From Bodo saltans (taxonomy: Eukaryota > Euglenozoa > Kinetoplastea > Eubodonida > Bodonidae): a stretch of DNA of 46,038 nt. Location of the stretch: contig CYKH01001432.1 of NCBI GenBank assembly GCA_001460835.1, forward strand, positions 12,001 to 58,038. The letters are read 5' to 3'. Position 1 is the stretch's first letter, and the number at the start of each line of letters is the position of its first letter. The position numbers and the translations under genes were made by a program. This document shows positions 9,182 to 18,949 of the stretch, in pieces. A model generated the notes under the pieces. That model ran no database searches. It was not told where the DNA came from and saw only the letters and a program-made list of their open reading frames with translations.

Positions 9182-10332
9182 ATCACAACGAGTAGAAACT
9201 TCGATTTTTTAATTTTTTTATGAAGAACCCTTCCCCCCTTGTTTGAACAGTTTTCTTTTTTTTCGTTTTGGTGTGAAACTGAAGTTCATCGCGCTGCGAG
9301 CACATTTTCTGTTTTTTTTTTCCTTTTTATTTCCCGTTCACGGATTTTGTGTGCTTTCCCCTCAATGGTTCTCCACAAAAGACTCCATATTAACCAAAAG
9401 GCGAGTCAAACAACGCATTTGGACCCTCTTCATGACGTTCTTCGAAACGAATTGACTAGCAAGTAGAAAATGTGCAACAACAAGTGAGAACGCGCTCGTG
9501 TGCACATATGACTCTTTGTTGTTTTGTTTATAGTCCGTAACTGCGACGGCACATGTATCTTTGCTTTCCCTACATGTTTTCCCCCTATTTATGTGCGTGA
9601 TAGAGGGGCGCGACCGTATGTATGTGCGCATTTTTTTCTTCTTCCTTCACACTAAAATTCCCCTTTAGTTTTTTTTTGGAGCCCAAGATTTATTGTGATG
9701 AATGGTTCGCATGTCGTCATCAACCATCGCTCTTGCTCTCCTCCTACTTCCTTGTTTGACTGCTTCCCCCGCTAGCTCCTCTCGCCAAAAGATGATTTTT
9801 ATTTTGCGAGTTGAAAAACAGATGCTGGTAATAAAGAAAGCAGTCCTTCCCGACCCTCTCAGATACCGAAGCCCCCAAGTTCGTTTTTGCTTCTCGCGCG
9901 TTTGTGCACTTTCTCCCCCCTCCATTCCTAGTTCTTGTGTCACAACCCTTCTTCAACTTTAACTTGCTTCACCTTTCCCCCCCTTCCCTCTTAAGGAAAA
10001 TAAAACCACAGATTGTTGCCGAAAAAGAACTCGCTTTATGTTCTCTCGCAAAGCTTTCCCCCTTGACCGTTGTGACTTCCTCACACCGCTCCCCCCTTTC
10101 ACCTGAAATCGCGAAGTCCAAAAGAGAAATCTATCATGCACCTATCTGAGTTTCATGTCTCTGAAAAAAAAAGCTTCTCCAGAGGGATCAAAACGCCGCG
10201 TCTACGTTCATTGTCACTTCTGAACCGTCTTTTCCTTTGCGTGTATGATATTGGTCTGTTTCTCCCCTCTCCTCGTTGCATGTTTTGTGAGATAGGGTCG
10301 CAAAATCACACCACTCGGGAACTAAAAGCAGA
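9182..10332 (+). other. 1151-bp gap with no convincing gene; pyrimidine-rich
   Basis: This is the longest gene-free stretch in the window. It holds many T and C runs (for example near 9200-9240, 9247-9262, 9310-9330, 9670-9680 and 9955-9985). The open frames are short, low-complexity translations of pyrimidine tracts and lack recognisable domains. I see no tRNA-like fold, no rRNA and no inverted repeat. It probably holds the 3' UTR of the giant surface gene, the 5' leader of the glycosyltransferase gene and perhaps an undetected non-coding transcript. Confidence 0.6.
10254..10291 (+). promoter_or_regulatory. Probable trans-splice acceptor for the GT31-like gene
   Basis: A C/T-rich tract is followed by the first AG at 10290-10291, 41 nt before the ATG at 10333. 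An out-of-frame ATG at 10279 would be removed by splicing here, which supports the placement. Confidence 0.5.
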
Positions 10333-13074
10333 ATGTCGGGTGGGCGTCAATTTGCTATTGGCATCTTAACTGGAGCCATCATGATCCTGTTTTTCTCAGG
10401 ATTCTACGATCTCGACTACGCCGCGCAAAAACGAAATTTGGCGAAGCCGTTCGAGCGGTCGTTCGCGACATCGTGGCGAAACAACGGTTTTGGCGTTTCG
10501 TGGGAAGCTATTGGACCAACCTTTTCGTTATCCGCCGCCGCCGCCACAACACCATCAGCATTATCGGACAACAGAGGGGGAACTCCTAATGAGAGCGCTG
10601 CGATCAATTCTTCTTCTACTGGCGGACAAAACGATGATACCGTCGTCGAGAATAATCACCACCATCTTCTTACAGCAAAGGTATATCCTAACTCAACTGG
10701 TCCGTTGATGCTCTACGACAGCTTGCCATTCCCCGAGCACCCAGACAATTTATTTCTTGTAGCAATTGGAGTCATGTCGATAGATTCTGATTTTGGCGCG
10801 TCTCGTAGGAAGTTGTTACGCTCATCATGGATGACCTACCGCGATGTTTGGTCTCCAGAGGCGCAACGCAGTAGCAGTGCGTCGTCGACACCACCACCAC
10901 CAAGCGTCTTGGTCAAGTTTGTTGTGGGTCGGCACCACAAGAACGACTACAAGTTCACCAACCAGCTTGTTGAAGAGGCAAACAATGTCAAGATGCTGAA
11001 CGACATTGTCGCCGTGTCGCTCTTGGAAAAGCGATCGTCTTCAGGGAAGGTCAATTCCACCAAGTACGGCATATGGGGCTTAGAATCCATGTTGTCCACG
11101 GAGCTCAAGTCGTTCATTTGGAGAAGAATCGCATTGGCCAAGTACGCAGCGAGCTTCATCGCAAAAGCGGATGATGATATTTTTCTAGTCGTGCCGAATT
11201 ACGTTGCGACACTGCGAGTGCTACCACGATCCAAATCGTCCTGGGGATATCATTCGTTAGTGGAGCGTATTCCAGGGCATCGCGACACAACATTTCCGTA
11301 CAACGTTGGGCCAATTGCGACAGCATCTGCTGATATTGCTCACGTGATGGCAACCTCTCCGGTGTTGTCGTTTTTATCGGAGCCATTCACTGGCAGACCA
11401 GCGGATTATTTTATTCGTCGCTGCGATCATGAAGACTATGGGACCTACAGTAGCATTGACGAGGTCAAGACGCCGTTTCATGTCTTCCATGACTGTCGCT
11501 TTGTAGAGCCGTACATTCACGGCAAGGAGTTTTTTCGTCCACGACCCTTGGAGGCTCATGGCGAAGCTGACACGACAGCTCTTCCGTACGCACCGACACG
11601 GCTCGATCGCCGATATTTTGTGAACTTTCACAAACTAGAGCCTGATCTTTTTGCCAAAGCGTTGTCATGGTTTCCAGACGATGGCAACGTCGATTACATT
11701 TCACCGCCACCAAACTTTACAAGTGTACGCATCAAAGGAGTTCCTCCGCGTGTCAACATTCATTTCACAACCGAAGCAATGAATCACCGATGCGGTCCCA
11801 TGACCAAAGTGAACTACCATACGTACTGGAAGGAGCTCGGCGCGATGAAGTTTCGATTAACCGACAACACACACGACTACGTGCAAGAGTGTTCGTACCA
11901 AGACCTGCGTAATGTGTCAACACCGTTTGTACTGGCCCTTGGGATTCTGGATCGGCACGCAGAAAACCGAGTTCGATTTCGAGCGCTTATGAACGGCGCG
12001 CCTGACTTGTGGTCCTGGTGGAATCGGTCCCATCCTGTGCTTGTGCGATTTCCAATTTTCTTTTCGGGAAAAGGAGTCTCACGAAAACAGTTCTGGGAAT
12101 GTCACAGGTATCAAGATATGATTAGTATCCCAAAGAGTGTATTGCCTTTCGAAACGCGAGCTTCTCTGCATGCATTTTTGTGGTTGCGTAAAGCAAGAAA
12201 GCTCTATCCAACTGCTGCCTTCATTGGGACCATGTACGGAATTCCAAAGTTGTGGAATCCGTTTTTGCTCCCTTCATACTTTGCTTCGCTGCTGAATCGA
12301 ACTGTCCCTCAACTGCACAAGTTGCAGAAGAATACGGCGATTGGCAAAACGGAGCACATCATTATTCACAACTACCTTGGCGCACCTGACGCGTCATCTT
12401 CATCTCGGCACGAAAAAGATTCGGGCAAGGCGGCGACGAAGCAGCTGGTAACAACCGCCACACCAAGCAAGGCTGCGTTTACGATCATATCGGCGTCGAT
12501 TTCGTGGATGATTCCCTTTGCGTTCCCATTAGCGGGGAGCACTGAAGTCATTAACTCCGCCCTACGCAAGTCCACCGCTGCGAAGAAGAAGTCTGCACAC
12601 CCGCTCGCGCTCTTTAACGCGCTGATTTACAAAAGCGCAGCTGCAAATCGCATCACGGAGATGAAACCGACGAGGCTCATGAATGCAGCCAGTATCATAG
12701 ACGATGATGTGAAAAGTGATGATCCCGACACCCCATCAATGTCCAATGAGACTGCTGAGAGGGAGGAAGAGATGACCCCTGCCACACCCTCCTCCACCTC
12801 CTCCTTCTCATCTTCACACATTGTGAGCGTGTGCGTTTGCAACCGTGCAGCACTCACGCCGTTACATCATAGATCGTCACGATTCAAAGCTGTGGTACGC
12901 CCGTCGCTAGGGGAAGCTGCAGGCATGCGAGCACTTCCAGAACCTCCGATGGGAAGTGCATCTCACTCCTTCATCGTGGCGTGTGATGACAACACTGGCA
13001 TTGACCCAGGTCAAGAAGATAATGTTTCGCCGCTCATAGCGCGCCCCCACGCTGCCGACACATGCTGGTTTTAG
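10333..13074 (+). CDS. GT31-like glycosyltransferase, type II membrane protein with a second degenerate GT-like half
   Basis: The 913-residue product has a single N-terminal signal anchor (about residues 7-23, ending LFFSGF), so the catalytic part should lie in the Golgi lumen. Residues about 140-400 match the beta-1,3-galactosyl/N-acetylglucosaminyltransferase superfamily (GT31, kinetoplastid relatives in GT67): RRKLLRSSWMTYRDVW near the start, then KADDDIFLV with the metal-binding DDD at 280-282, and HEDYGTYS downstream. From residue 532 a second segment has the same order of elements (FVLALGILDRHAENRVRF, then VRFPIFFSGK), but FIGTMYGIPKLW at 630-641 stands where the DDD motif should be. 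The C-terminal 200 residues are low complexity. The reaction is inferred to be transfer of Gal or GlcNAc from a UDP-sugar to surface glycans; donor and acceptor cannot be read from sequence. The ATG is the first one after the splice tract. Confidence 0.85.
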   Translation: MSGGRQFAIGILTGAIMILFFSGFYDLDYAAQKRNLAKPFERSFATSWRNNGFGVSWEAIGPTFSLSAAAATTPSALSDNRGGTPNESAAINSSSTGGQNDDTVVENNHHHLLTAKVYPNSTGPLMLYDSLPFPEHPDNLFLVAIGVMSIDSDFGASRRKLLRSSWMTYRDVWSPEAQRSSSASSTPPPPSVLVKFVVGRHHKNDYKFTNQLVEEANNVKMLNDIVAVSLLEKRSSSGKVNSTKYGIWGLESMLSTELKSFIWRRIALAKYAASFIAKADDDIFLVVPNYVATLRVLPRSKSSWGYHSLVERIPGHRDTTFPYNVGPIATASADIAHVMATSPVLSFLSEPFTGRPADYFIRRCDHEDYGTYSSIDEVKTPFHVFHDCRFVEPYIHGKEFFRPRPLEAHGEADTTALPYAPTRLDRRYFVNFHKLEPDLFAKALSWFPDDGNVDYISPPPNFTSVRIKGVPPRVNIHFTTEAMNHRCGPMTKVNYHTYWKELGAMKFRLTDNTHDYVQECSYQDLRNVSTPFVLALGILDRHAENRVRFRALMNGAPDLWSWWNRSHPVLVRFPIFFSGKGVSRKQFWECHRYQDMISIPKSVLPFETRASLHAFLWLRKARKLYPTAAFIGTMYGIPKLWNPFLLPSYFASLLNRTVPQLHKLQKNTAIGKTEHIIIHNYLGAPDASSSSRHEKDSGKAATKQLVTTATPSKAAFTIISASISWMIPFAFPLAGSTEVINSALRKSTAAKKKSAHPLALFNALIYKSAAANRITEMKPTRLMNAASIIDDDVKSDDPDTPSMSNETAEREEEMTPATPSSTSSFSSSHIVSVCVCNRAALTPLHHRSSRFKAVVRPSLGEAAGMRALPEPPMGSASHSFIVACDDNTGIDPGQEDNVSPLIARPHAADTCWF

Positions 13075-13213
13075 GAATTCCCCTTCGATGTTTAAAGAAA
13101 AAGAATTTGAGCGTCACAGATGGACTGCGGTCATATGCCACACATTCAAAGCTCCATCTTTTAACATTCAAAACTCGCCTGTGACATCCAAAAGGAGATT
13201 ACGTTTGGCTCTC

Positions 13214-13279
13214 TTGAAATTCTACATTATTATTATTTTTTGCCTCAATACACTGCGTTCTTACATTGCCCCTGCGAAG
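13214..13279 (+). promoter_or_regulatory. Probable trans-splice acceptor for FAN1
   Basis: An A/T then C/T-rich stretch with ATTATTATTATTTTTTGCC ends at the first AG, 13278-13279. That is 24 nt before the ATG at 13303 and excludes the in-frame ATG at 13240 as a start. Confidence 0.5.
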
Positions 13280-13302
13280 GCTCACCTAAGATTCACAAAA
13301 TA

Positions 13303-16300
13303 ATGAGTTTTACACAGTCAGATGCCGAAGAATTACGAAGGAGTGAGTCCCTACTGATCCATCCCAACGCAACGTCATCGTCGCACAAAGATCAGTCGAG
13401 GAGAATGTACCCCAGCTACGTCATCAAGGCGTACCGGTACATGGTATCCTATGTCCTTCAATACTACGCCAACGTATTACACACCGAAGAGATTGCAATC
13501 TGGCAGTCAGTGTTAAACATGCAGCAACACGATGCAGTCGGCATGATGGAACTGGAGGAGGAAGAAGTGTGTGAGGATCGTGGTGCATCAGGGCCGCTGG
13601 TTGGCGGGCAGTACGAAACACATCATAGAAACAGACATAGCGTGGAAGATCATATCGAGCAATCGTCGTCCTCGCAAGAAAAAAGAGATACGCAGCAACA
13701 ACATCAACATCAACATCAACAACAACAACGTGATTACCACCGATGGGCAATGGAAGATCTTCTCCTTCGACTTGCGTGCCGCAAACCAGACTGGTTCTCC
13801 GTAGCGCGTTTGAACGACTCCTACGCCGATCTGATGTCATCATTAATTGCAAGGGAGGTCCAGAAAGCAACAGCTTCTGCTGGCGACGATGATGAGGACA
13901 ACCTTGTTGTGGCGGCTGCCTCAGCGTTGGAAGGGGGGACGTCGCCCCTGCCAGTGCAGGTTGTGGTGGATAGATTGGCCTCGTGTCCGGTGCACCCGAG
14001 GGGCAGCGGCAACAAGGCAATCGAGGGGCAGAATGTGGTGTGCCTGCTTACAGGAACAGACATCGCTGATATTTTTTCGCGGAAGGAGAAAGTCATGGCA
14101 ATGGAGCTCATGTCGTGCCTCAGTAAATACAGCTTGCGGGAAATAGCATTGCTGCTCGCACAAAATGTTGGATCGCATCTTCTTTCGACCGTCGTCGCGT
14201 CGCCAACGCAGCAGCAGCAGCAGCAATCGGAAGCGAACGCGGGCTCGAACGAGAAAAAGAAGTCTCGAGGCAACAAAGCAGCATCGCGTAATGTGACAAA
14301 AGGTGCATCTGGAGGAGAACGAGAGCATGACGACGTCGTATTAGCGGCAACGGCACCGCAGCAAAAAGAAGTTCGCCGAGGATCCTCCACAACACTTCCA
14401 GATACCAAATCTGGATTAATGGACTTTATTTTTGAAGCAGGTAGTCAAGACACCCAATTTCCCCACATTTGGGATGAAGCAGTTGGCCCAATCGTGCGCG
14501 TGCACCCAATGGTCAAGAAGTCTCTACGGTTGCTGATGTCGCTGTTTCACGTTGTCACAGAGTACTTTCCTGTGAGTGCTGGAGGAGGCGGTGGCGGTGC
14601 TGGTGGGTCGGAGGCGGTTGCCACCCAATCGCCGCTTCCATCGTCCAACATTGCCGTCTTAGTCACGCTTGGGAATGTTCGCCTGCCCATGATGTCCAAA
14701 CTTCCCATGTTTTCATTCCAAGATCTCGCTGAGGCTGTCACTGAGAAGTTGCTGCTGGCATCAGCAGGTGGTGGTGGTGGCAGTTCATTCGTCCTTCCTG
14801 CGATTCATCCGTCTGTATTTCGGAGCAGCGTTGGAAGTAACGAACGGCTAGTTCTGTTTTCTCATCGCGCCGATCTGGAGTTGTACATGGAGGGGCTTCA
14901 GCTGAGCGCTGAGATGTTTGACGTGTGCGAAGGATATGCACGATTCAGGATGCGCGACACAGACTGGGCTAGTACACTGATCGCTCGCTGCAAGAAGGCT
15001 TTCTCGCAAATCCGGCGACTCTCGACCAGCAGACAAATTGAGGCGGTCACTGCCGAAACGAAGCGTGCTGCCAATTACCTTCACATGCCCTCCCCTGGCT
15101 CGACTCGCAAGCGAGGGCGCGATCAGGCATCTTCCACGGTTGCAGCCAGCGGCACTTCATCGGCACCCTCTTTGCCATCGTTTATTTCAGTTCCGCAAGC
15201 ATTACAGAGGTATGGATTTCATGCGTACCATTTGACGCGATACTTACCGATGCACGTATGGATGCGCTGCGCTGAGTACTTGGTGGAAATGCTATCCATG
15301 CAGCGCCGCTACGAGGAGTGTCACATTTGGCTGAAAGTTCTCACCGAAGAGCCCGTGTATCAAGTATGCGCATCGACATCGACGAAAATGATGACGACAT
15401 CATCAACAACAGCTTCCTCCACCACTCCTGTGTTTCGTATGTGGTATCGCTACCAAGCGAGGGGTCGGTGGTTTCATCGCATCGGTCAGAATTTGGTGCA
15501 CCAAGGACACCACGCCCAAGCACTGAAGCTCATGGAGACATGTCTCGAGGAATGCAGTTCGCTATGCTGTGCCGGCTCAGCAGCTCAAGACCAACTGCGT
15601 GCTGTTTCGGAGCGAAGCTATCGGATGATGAGAGGGATGTTAGACGACTTCAACACAAGCGGCGGCGGCGGCAACAGCGCAGAGGGAGGAGCGACGACAT
15701 CAGCCACAGTAGTTGTTGGGTGGTCGCGCGATACGTGCCAGTATCACGCACTCATGCAGCGACAGCAGGAACACTTCTTACGGCGCTCCGATCGAATGAC
15801 GATGGAGCGTCTCCTCGTACGGCTGCACAAACCCCCACGTCGATGGTGCGCGTTGCCAAAGCATGTTCTTATTTCTACCGTAAAGGAAGCCCGTCCGCTG
15901 TATCTCAACGGACATAAAGATGACCTTGCCGGAGGTGGGTGGAATGACGAGTCGCTCAGCAAAACTGCTTGCTCCGTGGAGTCTCACGTACTTCGTTGGT
16001 TTGTAGACCGAGGGAGGGGGCGACGAGAAAAGGGATGGGCCGGGGTGCACTGCGAGGGGTCGTGGATTGGTGCTCTTACGCGTGTTGTGTTTGCAGAAGC
16101 GTTTGCATGGCATCCACTGTTCCTCTCATCAAATGATGATGATGACGAACGAAGGAGAAGGAACATGAACGATGCAGCAGCATCGATCGAAGAACATCAC
16201 CACAATCAGCGTGCGCCGTTTATTTGGCTTTCACCCTTCCAAGATGAGCCGCTCGATGCGCATGATATTCTCAACTTCATTGGACGGCGTCGTGAGGTGA

Positions 16301-17271
16301 TAGCGGAATGCATTCGAACACTGCGAGGGATGACCCAAGAGGCGTTCGTTGAGTTTGTGCAATCTAGAACTGTGATCCCACAGGCAGTTCAAGACGCGGA
16401 CATGAATGAGGCCGAGCGGGAGCGCCATGAGGCCGAGGAGAACGAGAACAACGCGAAACCCGGCGTTGACGGCGAGACACACCAAGCAGATGATGAGCAG
16501 GCGCCGATGAAAGGGGAACATGTGGGGGCTGCTCTAGACGAGTGCTGCGACAAGGAGGAGCTTGGTGACGCTGCTGCAGCTGCATGCAGTGAAGAACGTA
16601 TGTCAAATCTTGGCGATGTCGACGACGATGTCGCCCTCTTCGACGATGACGACTATAATAATCCTATCCATCAGCCACACGACGAAGATGTTGTTCAGCT
16701 TCACCAAGATGATCAGCGTGAGGACAATGATGTTCATTCTCATCACGACGAGGGAACTCAAAACGAACATGCGGCACGCTCGACGGTTCATCAGGTAAAT
16801 ATTTCCGGCATTCCACAGCTACGCGCAATGGCTCGATGTATTCCTATTGAACCGTTGTGCAAGCTTTACGAAGAGATGTTTCTATCTGAGCCTTCAGAAG
16901 GGCATGTCGTACGTTTCTCTGGGTGGCCTGACCTAGCCGTGTGGCGAATCGTTGAGTCAGCTTCCGCACCATCGTCGTCGTCGAAGCAGAAATACAGCAA
17001 GAATGAATTTTGCCTTGTCGAGGTGAAGTCTCCAACGGATAAGCTAAGCGACAAACAGATTGCTGTGAACGACATGCTGATTCGCGCAGGGTTTGATATC
17101 TCAGTAGCGTGTGTAGTGAACAAGAAAGTCATTGACGCCACCAAAGCACCACGGACGCGTATTGTGACGCGCCAGGGCACTGCTGCTGCTGCCGTTGCGC
17201 AAGTCCAATTGACAAGGAGAAGCTCAAGTAGCTTTGTTCGCGGAACGGCGACAAACCCTGTGGAGTTGTAG
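13303..17271 (+). CDS. FAN1: FAN1-type structure-specific nuclease (VRR-NUC domain)
   Basis: Homologue of Fanconi-associated nuclease 1, a 5' flap endonuclease and 5'-3' exonuclease for interstrand crosslink and stalled-fork repair in the nucleus. The order of FAN1 parts is visible: an N-terminal domain with LLRLACRKPDWFSVARL, a TPR-like part with WFHRIGQNLVHQGHHAQAL, then the split VRR-NUC domain. Expected catalytic residues are present: E918 in VHCEGSW, D1210 in GWPDLAVW, E1240 and K1242 in EVKSP, and Q1252 in LSDKQ. I chose the start MSFTQSDAEE because the upstream in-frame ATG (13240) precedes the likely splice acceptor. At 1322 residues it is longer than human FAN1 (about 1017), mainly from a Q/H tract, glycine/serine linkers and an acidic insert of about 140 residues before the PD motif. 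The N-terminal UBZ zinc finger of animal FAN1 is not seen. Confidence 0.93.
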   Translation: MSFTQSDAEELRRSESLLIHPNATSSSHKDQSRRMYPSYVIKAYRYMVSYVLQYYANVLHTEEIAIWQSVLNMQQHDAVGMMELEEEEVCEDRGASGPLVGGQYETHHRNRHSVEDHIEQSSSSQEKRDTQQQHQHQHQQQQRDYHRWAMEDLLLRLACRKPDWFSVARLNDSYADLMSSLIAREVQKATASAGDDDEDNLVVAAASALEGGTSPLPVQVVVDRLASCPVHPRGSGNKAIEGQNVVCLLTGTDIADIFSRKEKVMAMELMSCLSKYSLREIALLLAQNVGSHLLSTVVASPTQQQQQQSEANAGSNEKKKSRGNKAASRNVTKGASGGEREHDDVVLAATAPQQKEVRRGSSTTLPDTKSGLMDFIFEAGSQDTQFPHIWDEAVGPIVRVHPMVKKSLRLLMSLFHVVTEYFPVSAGGGGGGAGGSEAVATQSPLPSSNIAVLVTLGNVRLPMMSKLPMFSFQDLAEAVTEKLLLASAGGGGGSSFVLPAIHPSVFRSSVGSNERLVLFSHRADLELYMEGLQLSAEMFDVCEGYARFRMRDTDWASTLIARCKKAFSQIRRLSTSRQIEAVTAETKRAANYLHMPSPGSTRKRGRDQASSTVAASGTSSAPSLPSFISVPQALQRYGFHAYHLTRYLPMHVWMRCAEYLVEMLSMQRRYEECHIWLKVLTEEPVYQVCASTSTKMMTTSSTTASSTTPVFRMWYRYQARGRWFHRIGQNLVHQGHHAQALKLMETCLEECSSLCCAGSAAQDQLRAVSERSYRMMRGMLDDFNTSGGGGNSAEGGATTSATVVVGWSRDTCQYHALMQRQQEHFLRRSDRMTMERLLVRLHKPPRRWCALPKHVLISTVKEARPLYLNGHKDDLAGGGWNDESLSKTACSVESHVLRWFVDRGRGRREKGWAGVHCEGSWIGALTRVVFAEAFAWHPLFLSSNDDDDERRRRNMNDAAASIEEHHHNQRAPFIWLSPFQDEPLDAHDILNFIGRRREVIAECIRTLRGMTQEAFVEFVQSRTVIPQAVQDADMNEAERERHEAEENENNAKPGVDGETHQADDEQAPMKGEHVGAALDECCDKEELGDAAAAACSEERMSNLGDVDDDVALFDDDDYNNPIHQPHDEDVVQLHQDDQREDNDVHSHHDEGTQNEHAARSTVHQVNISGIPQLRAMARCIPIEPLCKLYEEMFLSEPSEGHVVRFSGWPDLAVWRIVESASAPSSSSKQKYSKNEFCLVEVKSPTDKLSDKQIAVNDMLIRAGFDISVACVVNKKVIDATKAPRTRIVTRQGTAAAAVAQVQLTRRSSSSFVRGTATNPVEL
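13690..13731 (+). repeat. CAA/CAT codon tract (Gln/His-rich) in FAN1
   Basis: Consecutive CAG/CAA and CAT codons give an alternating glutamine/histidine run between the conserved N-terminal FAN1 helices and the RKPDWF motif. It lies in a non-conserved loop and probably varies in length between alleles. Confidence 0.75.
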
Positions 17272-17349
17272 TGCAGAGTCGCAGAGAATTCCATTTCCCC
17301 CCCTTTTGTGTGTGTGTGTCAATACCCACACGAGCACTCTTGAAATTGC

Positions 17350-17370
17350 ACTGCTACTTTCCCCCTGAAG
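17350..17370 (+). promoter_or_regulatory. Probable trans-splice acceptor for the LRR gene
   Basis: The tract CTGCTACTTTCCCCCTGAAG ends in AG at 17369-17370, 41 nt before the ATG at 17411. A second candidate AG at 17333-17334 follows a C7-T4-(TG)n tract further upstream. Confidence 0.5.
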
Positions 17371-17410
17371 ACGCATCACCTAGCTTTTGTGATTGAATCG
17401 AGATGTGTGA

Positions 17411-18751
17411 ATGAATGAGAAAAGAATGGATAAGCGTCGACGAAGGCTGGTGCTCGAACTCAAGTGGCTTATATGCGGAGGTGATAAGTGCCGATTGTCC
17501 AATGCCGCGATCCAATTCTCTGCGACGTTGTCACAACTCACTACGTTGCAATTTCCCAACTCACGCTTGCCGATGACTGACGACGGACTTGCGCCGCTTG
17601 CTTTGTTGTCGAAGTTACGACGTGTGGATCTGCAAGGTGGAACAAATGCAACTGGTGTGGGAATGATGTACCTGACACGTCTCGACCAGTTACGCATTTG
17701 GTATTAAGTCATGGCGTTGATGATGAGGGTGCTGAGATCATTGCGTCATCTCTCGTCTACCTCAAAGCACTCAAACTGTGCAAGTGCGGTAACCTCACTG
17801 GCCTTGGCTTTGAAAAGCTTTTTGGACATCCAGGACTTGAAACTCTCCAAGTCATCGGAGCAAAGTTGGGGCAATTATCGCGTGCAGCAACTACAACAGC
17901 GACCAGGAGCATCACAGCGCTTGATTTGTCCAGGTGCAAACTCAGCGAAGGCAATTCACTACTGCAGCACATCATAACGCTTCCCCTTATCAGAATTCTA
18001 ATCCTTGAGGATTGCGCTGGTGTTGATGATCAGAGCATTGCATGCCTCGCTGCGTTGAAACATTTACAGAGATTGAGAATGGCGACATGTCGTCTGAGTG
18101 ACGCATGCTTGGTCCACTTGATGACACTGCCGATGCTCCAAGAGCTCGATCTCAGTGACAATTGGCGAATCTCAGGGTCTGGCTTCGTTCGAGTCACTGC
18201 CACTGTCACAGATGATAGCAAAAACAACGCAACAATAATACATAAGCGCCTCCTTCCCGAACTTCGAACGCTGATTTTACTTGAGTGTACGGAAGTGGTG
18301 AAGTTCAGCGGGATTTGCGCGTTTCATTGGCTTGAGGCCCTTGATTTATTTCGCTCTCGGTCGCTGCGTGATGAGGACCTGACACTCATTTCATCGTCTC
18401 TCACGGGTCTTACCACCCTTGACATTGGAGAGTGCGATCGTATCACGGATGCTGGTGTGGCTGCTTTGACATCTCTGGGATCACTCACAAATTTGCGTTT
18501 TGGCCCGACAGATGCGTTCACAGATTCTGGCATGCTTCACGTGGCGAAACTTCTCCGACTCACAGAATTGACAGTGTGGGGTTACAGAATTGACAGTGTG
18601 GGGTTGTGATATTACAGAAGTCAGTTTGCATTACATTGCTGAATCGCTACCATTGCTGACGTATGTAGACTTGAGAGGGTGCACGTACGTGAACTCGGAT
18701 GTGCGACTGTCAGTGTTTGGAGGTTTCGCAGAGCTTGAAGTGGTGTTGTGA
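17411..18751 (+). CDS. Leucine-rich-repeat protein, frame broken twice
   Basis: The product is made of LRR units of the cysteine-containing/RNI type: repeats of LxxLxLxxCxxLTDxGL form, for example LTTLDIGECDRITDAGV and LRTLILLECTEV. Such solenoids bind proteins; no enzyme domain is present and the partner is unknown. There is no signal peptide, so it is probably cytosolic. Frame 2 is open from the ATG to 17707. Frame 1 carries on from about 17700 to a stop at 18609. The last LRR (CDITEVSLHYIAESLPLLTY) lies in frame 2 up to 18751. Removing one copy of the 22-bp tandem repeat at 18562-18605 and adding one base near 17700 gives one 439-codon frame, a consistency check that supports a single gene. 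Whether it is a recent pseudogene or a sequence-error victim cannot be settled here. Confidence 0.78.
18562..18605 (+). repeat. Perfect 22-bp tandem duplication breaking the LRR frame
   Basis: The 22-base unit at 18562-18583 repeats exactly at 18584-18605. With a single copy, the codons read LTELTVWGCDITEV, a normal LRR. With both copies, the frame shifts and stops at 18609. Confidence 0.92.
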
Positions 18752-18949
18752 GAGTTTTGAAGTCATTCTCGCATCTTCGCAAACTCTTTTGTTTCGCGAA
18801 CGCGGTTTGTTTTTTATATTTTAGTTTTGTTGCTTGAAAAATGAATTGTCGCTCAGACGATTTACTGCTTAATTCGATTTTGACCGTGCGAACGCATAGT
18901 TTGTGTGTTTCTTTTCTCCTTGATACACCTCAAAGAACGACAAACAAAA

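Noticed and set aside
9702-10149. Several 60-90-codon frames in the long gap after the giant surface gene
   Set aside because: They overlap each other on both strands, translate pyrimidine tracts and show no domain or codon pattern like the neighbours.
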